A stretch of DNA of 64,000 bases from CAZJRB01 sp964547995 (GTDB taxonomy: Bacteria > Planctomycetota > Planctomycetia > Pirellulales > Thermoguttaceae). A model generated the notes under the pieces. It saw only the letters and a list, made by a program, of their open reading frames with translations, had not been told where the DNA came from and searched no databases. Positions 58,055 to 64,000 of the stretch are shown here, piece after piece. Where the stretch lies: contig CAZJRB010000006.1 in NCBI GenBank assembly GCA_964547995.1, forward strand, positions 56,960 through 120,959. The letters run 5' to 3'. Each line of letters begins with the position of its first letter. The stretch's first letter is position 1. The position numbers were made by a program, and so were the translations under genes.

Positions 58055-58372
58055 GGTGGAGCAGACAGTACACAATGGTTAGCAGGAAAGGGGCCCGCCG
58101 ATGACGTCGGCCTCTGTACTGCTAACCTCAAACATCGTTAAGTTTTTGACAAAGATTCTTGGCCAATCGACTGTAACACGTTATTCGCAAAAGCTTTAGA
58201 GGGCAGGGTTCAGGGTTCAGAATTTCCGTGCAAACGTGTCCTCAGAGTCCTGAACCCTCAGCCGTCAACTTTCCTCCTTTGGTTGCGGCCTCGGCCGCGC
58301 TAAGCAGAAGGTAGTATAACCGAGAATTGCGAGACCGCAAGTGGCGGCAGCTTGGCAAGGGGCCATTACTTG
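58055..58372. other. Intergenic region with an inverted repeat
   Basis: 318 bp between gltX and the membrane protein gene, both on minus. A direct doublet GGGTTCAGGGTTCAG near 58206-58221 faces CTGAACCCT at about 58250-58258, forming a possible hairpin downstream of the membrane protein gene. No gene is supported. Confidence 0.4.
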
Positions 58373-59389
58373 CTAATTCCACGACTTGCGCTGGTTCCGC
58401 TCCCGTTCCATGCGTTTGCGGATGAGGCGCTTTCGCATAGCTTTTTTTTCCCGCTTGGTCAAAGCCTGTCTGGAAGATGCGTCGTGCTCGGATTCCGGGG
58501 CGGCCGTGGTGGAGCGTTTTCTCGCCCGCCGTTGTTCTTTTCGCTCCAGCACCGGCTGCAACGTCTTGTGCGGCGAGTCGATCTTGACCCACTCGTCGAC
58601 CAATTCGTCCTCCATTTCGTCCCAAGCGTCTTCTTCGGGTTCTCCGTTTTTGTGCAGCAGCCCTTCGGCATCGAGGATCACATGCCGGGCGTGCAAAGCC
58701 ATGGCCGTCAACAGGAACAGATTGCCGGTCATCTCGGCCCCTTCTTCGAGCATGACGCCCTTGGCCCCGGTTTCGGGCATGATCCATTGGAGTTGGGCTG
58801 CCACGGCCACAAGGTAGCAAACCGCCGCCGTCGCCAGCGACGCGCTCGAAAGGATGCATTTGCGCATGTCGACCAGCAGCCGCGAGCCGATGACTCCCAA
58901 GAGGAAGAAATAGGGAATGGCCCACCATAGTGACCCGTCGCCCAACAGCCGGGTGCCCGTAATGTGGGTCATCATCTCCTTGAAGCCCTCGTGTAGACTG
59001 GCCGTCTCGTCCATGCTCATCAAGGTCCAACAGGCCGCGGCAACCAACCAGATCCGATACCGTCCCTGATAGTCGTCGGTCTTGTGCCGCCGGACGTAGT
59101 AAACGATCAACGTTGCGACGGCGGCCAACAGAAGGGTGACCGACGAGAACCAAACGGCAAGGCTTCCCTCACCGTCAAGGTCGAATGCGGCCACGCGACC
59201 GTCCTCGCGTGTTAGCGGGGCCAGTTCGGGCATCCAGGCGTAAAGAGTTTCCAGCCCCACCACGCAGGTCACACCGGCCAGCATCAGAAGCATGAACGTG
59301 GTCAGCCGCCGCGGAATCAGGTCGGTCACTCGCAGTTGTTCGTCCATGAAACTCGCGTCCCCGTAGTTCTGGGAGCGTCGGTCCGGCAT
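58373..59389 (-). CDS. Multi-pass membrane protein, unknown
   Basis: A 338-residue protein with about six membrane segments (e.g. TTFMLLMLAGVTCVVGLETLYAW; AVWFSSVTLLLAAVATLIVYY; WLVAAACWTLMSM; WWAIPYFFLLGVIGS; ASLATAAVCYLVAVAA) and a long C-terminal tail that turns from acidic (EPEEDAWDEMEDELVDEW) to strongly basic (KREKKAMRKRLIRKRMERERNQRKSWN). The MSMDETASLHE motif at a membrane edge looks like a possible metal or catalytic site, but I recognise no family. The start could be the ATG at 59389 or a later one (MDEQLRVTDL). A lone gene. Confidence 0.62.
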   Translation of the reverse strand: MPDRRSQNYGDASFMDEQLRVTDLIPRRLTTFMLLMLAGVTCVVGLETLYAWMPELAPLTREDGRVAAFDLDGEGSLAVWFSSVTLLLAAVATLIVYYVRRHKTDDYQGRYRIWLVAAACWTLMSMDETASLHEGFKEMMTHITGTRLLGDGSLWWAIPYFFLLGVIGSRLLVDMRKCILSSASLATAAVCYLVAVAAQLQWIMPETGAKGVMLEEGAEMTGNLFLLTAMALHARHVILDAEGLLHKNGEPEEDAWDEMEDELVDEWVKIDSPHKTLQPVLERKEQRRARKRSTTAAPESEHDASSRQALTKREKKAMRKRLIRKRMERERNQRKSWN

Positions 59390-59825
59390 CACGGAAGCGC
59401 CGCGACGCAGGGCGCCCCGTACCTGTGGGCCCGAAACGTCATCCGCCAGAAGCCGACGTCGTCGATCGTCGCGTTGACCGCTTCGGCGGAATTGTGTGGA
59501 AGATTGCAGAGCCACGGCCGTCCTTCCGCTCGCCAATAATAGCGTGAGGGGGGATTTTGCGCAAGACGGAAATCGCCTCGAAGATTTCCTACCATCTGTC
59601 TTCGGCAAGTACCTAGAAGCAAGTCGAATGGGCGGATTCTATCTTGAACGAACTACCAAGGGTGCGGGGATGGCACTAAAGCCCCCTGCTTCTGCATATT
59701 CTCTAAATTATGCGCATTTCGCAGAATCGAGCCTCTTCCCCACCGATGGGCTATGTGCGCAAGATTCCATTGACCCGACTGCCCCAGGTGGATACTCTTC
59801 CGGCCCGAAAGTGAATCCCGAAGGC
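59390..59825. other. Divergent intergenic region
   Basis: 436 bp between the membrane protein (minus) and the glycosyltransferase (plus). The plus-strand frame is open through much of it, but without membrane-protein character. No repeats or small genes identified. Confidence 0.4.
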
Positions 59826-61598
59826 ATGAGTATTCGTTCTGGGCCCCTCATGACTCGAAAACAGCACGTTTTGATCCTCCTCGCCCTGATGGGCCTCGCC
59901 ACGATGGTGCAGGTGCTGGTGACGCGTCGGGCAACCGTCACCGGGCTCGACACGGTGCGATTTGTGGGCATTGCCAAGGCGATCGACCGGGACGGAATAC
60001 TGCCGGTCATTCGGACAGAGCGGGAACATTGCTTATTTCCCGTTTGGCTTTGGGCCGTTCACGAAGCATTGGAACGTGTGATCGGCGCCTCGCGGCTGAG
60101 TTGGGGCTTGAGCGCACAACTGGCGGCGGCGATCCCGTTGGTGGTGGGGGTAGTGCCACTCTACCTCATGATCCTGCGTCTCATTGGCTCGGCTGCCGCT
60201 GTGGCCGGCTGTTTCTTCTACTGCCTGTTACCCGAGGTCGCCCGGATGGGGGCCGACGGGATCAGCGACAGTTCCCACATGCTGTTGTTCATCGTGGCAT
60301 TTTGGGCCATGGTGGAGTACTTGGGAAAGCCGGTCACGGAATCATCCGGCAGTGTTGCAGCAAACGCAACGGTGCAGCACGTGGCCAAGCCGCCCGGTCG
60401 TCGCTTGGGCTCACCGTGTTGGCTCCTGCTTGCCGGCGCCGCGGCTGCGATGGCTGTTCTGGCTCGAATGGAAATCCTCGTCTTGGTCGCGGCGTTTTGG
60501 CTGGTACTGATCCTATTTCAGAGTATGCCGGGCCGGCGGCGGCCATGGCCGCATCTGGCAACTGCGGGGGGATGTTTTGCCATCGGCCTGGCGATCATCC
60601 TGGGACCCTACCTGGCGGCAGTCGATAGTCTTACCCCACACCAAGCTCTGGCCCGGCTGCTCGGACGGCATGAGGTTGAGAATTCCATCGGAGAGGAGGA
60701 CAAATCTCATACCCAATGGCGGTTGGCCGGCGGCGAGCCGATGGCATTCGCGGTGCGCGAGCCGAACATTTCCATTCGACAACGCGGCATCAAGGCGGCA
60801 GTGATCCTGTTCGGCAAGAAGCTGGCCGACGCAATGGGCTACTGGATCGGAGCGTTGGCGCTGTTTGGCGCTGCGCGGCTGCGTCGAGGGCGGCCTAGTG
60901 ATGCGGATCGATTCATTCAGGTGTTCTTCGCGGTGTTTGCGCTGGTCGTGATCGGATTTTCCGCCGCCGAAGGGTATCTTACGACGCGCCATCTCGTCCC
61001 TTTGGTTGTGGCAGGAATCGCCAGCGCAGGCTTCGGCGCGGTGGAATTTGGCCGCTGGCTTTCAGACCTGACGGCCGGTTGGCGAAGAGGGCCTGGGATT
61101 CAGGATTCGGGGCTCGTTTGGAGTTGCGGCGTGGTGTTGCTGGCAGGAACACTCTGTCTGCCGCAAACCTTGATGCACCTTCACTTTAGTCGATTGGGGT
61201 ATCGGCAAGCCGCCCAGTGGCTGGCCACGGAGGCCGACACGCCTGGAAAGGTGCTGGACACGCTGGGTTGGACCGGGCTGTATTCCGGCCGCGATACCTA
61301 CGGATTTGAACGGGCACGTGCGGCGCTGGAAGATCGGCAACTGGCATACATCGTCTTGGAGCGGCGGGAACTCGGTTTTGACAGTGTGCGCAGCCGGACG
61401 TTGCGTTGCGTGCTCCGTGTGGCGGGAGAGCCTATCGCGGAGTTTCCCGCGGCCACACTGCGACGGCCCAACCAACGTCCCGTTCTGGTCTACCGCTGGT
61501 ATCCGGACCGTTTCTTCCGATTCGTGGCGAGCCGGACGGCCGAAGTCGTAACGAAGGAGGATCGCTGTGTACAGGCGAGTGCAGGCGTTCGTCGCTAG
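59826..61598 (+). CDS. GT-C type membrane glycosyltransferase
   Basis: A 590-residue integral-membrane protein with about 10 hydrophobic segments. The first loop after helix one holds an acidic site (TGLDTVRFVGIAKAI) as in GT39/ArnT-like glycosyltransferases, which move sugars from polyprenyl carriers on the outer face of the membrane. LPEVARMGADGISDSSHMLLFIVAFWAM is a typical mid-part. The C-terminal 180 residues are soluble. The start could be the ATG at 59826 (GAAGG upstream) or the one at 59850. It overlaps the next gene by 32 bp, and together with the following two genes seems to make a small envelope-glycan operon. Confidence 0.75.
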   Translation: MSIRSGPLMTRKQHVLILLALMGLATMVQVLVTRRATVTGLDTVRFVGIAKAIDRDGILPVIRTEREHCLFPVWLWAVHEALERVIGASRLSWGLSAQLAAAIPLVVGVVPLYLMILRLIGSAAAVAGCFFYCLLPEVARMGADGISDSSHMLLFIVAFWAMVEYLGKPVTESSGSVAANATVQHVAKPPGRRLGSPCWLLLAGAAAAMAVLARMEILVLVAAFWLVLILFQSMPGRRRPWPHLATAGGCFAIGLAIILGPYLAAVDSLTPHQALARLLGRHEVENSIGEEDKSHTQWRLAGGEPMAFAVREPNISIRQRGIKAAVILFGKKLADAMGYWIGALALFGAARLRRGRPSDADRFIQVFFAVFALVVIGFSAAEGYLTTRHLVPLVVAGIASAGFGAVEFGRWLSDLTAGWRRGPGIQDSGLVWSCGVVLLAGTLCLPQTLMHLHFSRLGYRQAAQWLATEADTPGKVLDTLGWTGLYSGRDTYGFERARAALEDRQLAYIVLERRELGFDSVRSRTLRCVLRVAGEPIAEFPAATLRRPNQRPVLVYRWYPDRFFRFVASRTAEVVTKEDRCVQASAGVRR

Positions 61599-62313
61599 CG
61601 CGGCCGATGCGTTCGGCTTGCGCGGGCCGCTTTATCGCTTTGGGCGGAGCTTCCCGGGCGATGCCGGGGAAAAAACATGGTTGCCGAATTGCCTCCGCAA
61701 GCCCGGCTACGTCGGGTTGGAATTGTGCGGCGGAAACGCATTCGACGCCTTGCCGTTTGACGATGCGTCGGCACAAACGGTTCTTTGGACCGGGGAAGTA
61801 GAATTCTCCGTGACGCCGCAGAGGATAGCGGAGGAAACAGCACGGATTATCGCACCCGGCGGCGTCCTGTTGATGGCTACCCCCGTGAAACCTTCACTGC
61901 AAAAGAACGTGAAGGCCTATTGGCAGCGCACCCCGGTTTCGATCGAGCGGTTGCTGGCCGGGATGGACATGACCATGGTCGGGTGGCAAGGTGCGGAAAC
62001 CTGCCCGCACACGATCTACGGAATCGGCTTCAAACGGCCCGTGCCGCCTGGAACCCTTCGCGGGGCCGACCGTTTTCTGAAAGACTTCCAAGCCCGGCTC
62101 AATCGCCTGGCCAAACAGACCGGTCGAGTGCGGCAATGGATGACCGTTGTGCAAGGTTGCCTGTGCGGCCGTGAGTTTCGTCGACAGCAGCGTGACCGCT
62201 ATCGAATTCAGTTCTCAATGCACTTTTCGGTCAATCGTAGCGCCAAGACGGTTTTTCCGCAAGATTTTTGGCAAGACAAGATGATTGGAAACCGGCCGGG
62301 CTTGATCGATTGA
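61567..62313 (+). CDS. Degenerate SAM-methyltransferase-like protein
   Basis: A 248-residue protein with the outline of a class I methyltransferase: LELCGGNAFDALPFDDASAQTVLWTGEVEFS would cover the region where motif IV and the acidic loop lie, and ETARIIAPGGVLLMATP is a normal motif V/VI. The glycine-rich SAM motif I near the N-terminus is missing, so it may be inactive or truncated relative to active enzymes. The start is the GTG at 61567 with GGAGGA 5 nt upstream, within the end of the glycosyltransferase gene; this overlap implies translational coupling. Confidence 0.5.
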   Translation: MYRRVQAFVASAADAFGLRGPLYRFGRSFPGDAGEKTWLPNCLRKPGYVGLELCGGNAFDALPFDDASAQTVLWTGEVEFSVTPQRIAEETARIIAPGGVLLMATPVKPSLQKNVKAYWQRTPVSIERLLAGMDMTMVGWQGAETCPHTIYGIGFKRPVPPGTLRGADRFLKDFQARLNRLAKQTGRVRQWMTVVQGCLCGREFRRQQRDRYRIQFSMHFSVNRSAKTVFPQDFWQDKMIGNRPGLID

Positions 62314-62344
62314 GACCATTGCAGATTCACAGAGGCGACCAGCA

Positions 62345-63769
62345 ATGCCCCCGCAAGACATCCCCGCCCGAGTATCTTCACCCGTCTTGTTGATCGAATT
62401 GGGTGGGGCTTCGTACGACGTGCTGATCCCGATGGCCGAGGCGTTGCGGTTGCCGAATCTTGGCCGGCTGTTACAGTCGTCAGCCCTGGTCCGTCTCGAA
62501 GGCGGGGGGCCATGGAATCCGGTCACGGCCCGCGCAACGATGGAAACGGGGCTGGGACCTGCGGCGCACGGCCGGTTCGACAGCCATTATCTCGATCACC
62601 GCCGGCGCCGGGTTGTTGCCTGGGGCGACGCGACCCTGCCTGGTCCCACCCTGACCGACGTGGTCACAGAGGCCGATGCCGATGTGCCTGTGCGGCAAGT
62701 GCTCGATGTGGCGTCCGGCGAGACCATCTGGCGCCGCAAGCCGACCGGCTTCGAGGAACTCTCGCTGGGAATCGCCAAGACAAAGACCGCGATACGACGC
62801 GCCCTTGCAGCAGCCGAGCGAATCGACCGGGCCGGACCGTGGCGGCTGCTCCGCGTCCGCTTCGCCGTCTTCGATTCACTGCTGCACCGGCTGTGGCACT
62901 TACTGGGAATCGGCGACGGCCCGGGCGGGAACCGCCGCTGGGTGGCAAAAACACAAGAGGCGTTTCAAACCCTTGACGGCTGCCTCGGCGGTCTGCTCGG
63001 GCTGGCCGGGCGCCGTGCCGCGGCCGTAGCGGTGGTCAGCCCGTACGGGTTCGGCCCGTTTTGTGAGAAAATCACCCTTTCGGAATTGTTGCGGCAGCGG
63101 GACCTGTTGCACGTTGCTCGAGGTGGGGCAATGGTGACATATCGCGCGCGGCGCATGGCGTGGAAATGCCGGCGATGGGTGCATCCACAGCAAGATCGAC
63201 AGCGGCCGGTCGGCGGCATCCTGCCGATCGATTGGCGGCGGAGCCGCGCAGTAACGCTTCACGGCGACTCGGCGGCGCTGGTCTACCTGAACACACCCGA
63301 GCGGTTTGCCCAACGGACCCTGACGACGGCGGCCCAGCGGGAACAAGCGTTGGCCGACGCGGCAGCGGCGCTGGCCGGCGCCCGGCATCCCTCGACCGCC
63401 GAACCGCTTTTTGGTAAGATTGATCTCGTCGCGGAGCGCTTTGGCGTCGATCCGGTCCGGCACTGTCTGCCGGACGTCGTCGCGGTTCCGGCGGCCGGCT
63501 TCTGCACGCGGCACCGATTGGATCGGAACCGGCACGTCATGCGGAGCGATCCGAGTTTGTCGGGAATCCGCACGGAGGGCGGCTTGTTGATGGTCCGGGC
63601 GCCGGACGTACAAGCGGGCCGGTCGTTGACGGCCGAGCTGCACGACGTGGCGCCGACCGTTTTGGAATTGCTGGGCATCCCACCCCACGCCGGAATGACC
63701 GGCCGGGCACTCATCGCGTTTTTCGCCCCGGTAGGGGTGCTTGAAAATAGCCCAGCGATTTATCGCTGA
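62345..63769 (+). CDS. Alkaline-phosphatase-superfamily protein lacking metal ligands
   Basis: A 474-residue protein with the plan of type I phosphodiesterase/nucleotide pyrophosphatase proteins: LLIELGGASYDVLIPMAEALRLPNLGRLL start, TARATMETGLGPAAHGRFD, FAVFDSLLHRLWHLLG, and ELHDVAPTVLELLGIPPHAGMTGRAL end. In active relatives the first motif is ..DG and a later one is SDHG; here they read LGG and SPYG (VAVVSPYGFG), so two metal-binding positions appear lost. It may be a pseudoenzyme. Its last five residues and stop (PAIYR) are encoded by one copy of a CCCAGCGATTTATCGCTG repeat. It is third in the glycan-like operon. Confidence 0.66.
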   Translation: MPPQDIPARVSSPVLLIELGGASYDVLIPMAEALRLPNLGRLLQSSALVRLEGGGPWNPVTARATMETGLGPAAHGRFDSHYLDHRRRRVVAWGDATLPGPTLTDVVTEADADVPVRQVLDVASGETIWRRKPTGFEELSLGIAKTKTAIRRALAAAERIDRAGPWRLLRVRFAVFDSLLHRLWHLLGIGDGPGGNRRWVAKTQEAFQTLDGCLGGLLGLAGRRAAAVAVVSPYGFGPFCEKITLSELLRQRDLLHVARGGAMVTYRARRMAWKCRRWVHPQQDRQRPVGGILPIDWRRSRAVTLHGDSAALVYLNTPERFAQRTLTTAAQREQALADAAAALAGARHPSTAEPLFGKIDLVAERFGVDPVRHCLPDVVAVPAAGFCTRHRLDRNRHVMRSDPSLSGIRTEGGLLMVRAPDVQAGRSLTAELHDVAPTVLELLGIPPHAGMTGRALIAFFAPVGVLENSPAIYR

Positions 63770-63965
63770 GTTGCCGGCTGGCGTAAACCCGGGGAAGTCC
63801 CGTAGGGACGATTGAATCCGGCCGGTGCATTGTACGCGATGCGGCGGTGGGCGGGCAGGGCATGACGCCACGTTTCGTCATCGCCCTCCCGAATCGTCCA
63901 TTCAATCGTCCCTACGGGACTTCCCTTACTCATGCCGTCCCCAGCACCCAGCGATAAATCGCTGA
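63751..63965. repeat. Compound inverted repeat at the window end
   Basis: Outer palindromic units CCCAGCGATTTATCGCTG (63751-63768) and CCCAGCGATAAATCGCTG (63947-63964) flank an inner inverted repeat of 26 bp (GGGAAGTCCCGTAGGGACG.. at 63792-63817 and its complement at 63900-63925). The left outer unit overlaps the end of the phosphodiesterase-like gene. The stretch 63770-64000 holds no supported gene. Confidence 0.75.
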
Positions 63966-64000
63966 TACCATGAAAGAGCGGGCCTCCTGCGAAAGGTACA

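Overview
This window looks like a contig from a Planctomycetota genome, most likely of the Pirellulales kind. The assignment is an inference from gene content, because the window holds no rRNA or other phylogenetic marker that could be placed without a search. The supporting content is three Tat-exported Gfo/Idh/MocA oxidoreductases, a ThuA-like protein, a DUF1080 protein, a secreted sulfatase, LamG and SHD1 domains, RHS proteins, leucine-rich-repeat proteins, and high-GC intergenic DNA full of palindromic repeats. No rRNA, complete tRNA, CRISPR array or intact prophage was seen.

Layout. 0-5.8 kb: an lsrF-dhaL-dhaK group on the minus strand, then an AmmeMemoRadiSam system protein B gene and a ThuA-like gene. 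6.2-10.2 kb: cobL (cobalamin) and pabB-pabC (folate), all on minus. 10.6-17.1 kb: two Gfo/Idh/MocA genes around a tandem pair of DUF4139-like secreted proteins. 17.1-26.7 kb: an accessory island with three RHS segments that share one core, two paralogous LRR membrane proteins, a probable immunity gene and gene remnants. 26.7-43.8 kb: sulfatase, hemY, a sodium/solute symporter, a sugar-phosphate isomerase-like protein, a DUF1080 protein, two convergent LamG proteins, the third Gfo/Idh/MocA gene, an SHD1-nuclease-SUMF1 fusion and a YhaM-like exoribonuclease. 44-58 kb: mostly housekeeping, with an AAA ATPase, dcd, nth, a LON-domain protein, a fused GlcD/GlcF-type oxidoreductase, moaD, a PfkB kinase, glnS, an outer-membrane barrel, a VapBC-type pair and gltX. 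58.3-64 kb: a membrane protein, a GT-C glycosyltransferase, a degenerate methyltransferase-like protein and a phosphodiesterase-fold protein that has lost metal ligands.

How the genes work together. The secreted sulfatase, Gfo/Idh/MocA, ThuA, DUF1080 and LamG proteins, with the symporter and the isomerase, fit polysaccharide or modified-sugar breakdown in the periplasm followed by uptake. The RHS island looks like a polymorphic-toxin locus reshuffled by recombination at the shared core. One RHS copy is fused in frame to the first 76 residues of an unrelated glycosyltransferase and ends in an unrecognised toxin-like tip next to a small probable immunity gene. A second, 5'-truncated copy ends in a domain with a His/Cys caspase-like (CHAT or C14) signature. 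A third is only a core fragment.

Repeats. A REP-like unit (AAAGCCGCGACC, three variable bases, GGTCGCG) occurs at least 14 times, mostly as inverted pairs. Two copies lie in tandem inside hemY and are translated, and another copy supplies hemY's stop codon. Two further inverted-repeat elements of 100-140 bp look like MITEs; one family flanks the AAA ATPase gene, and a member of the other is inserted inside a REP unit.
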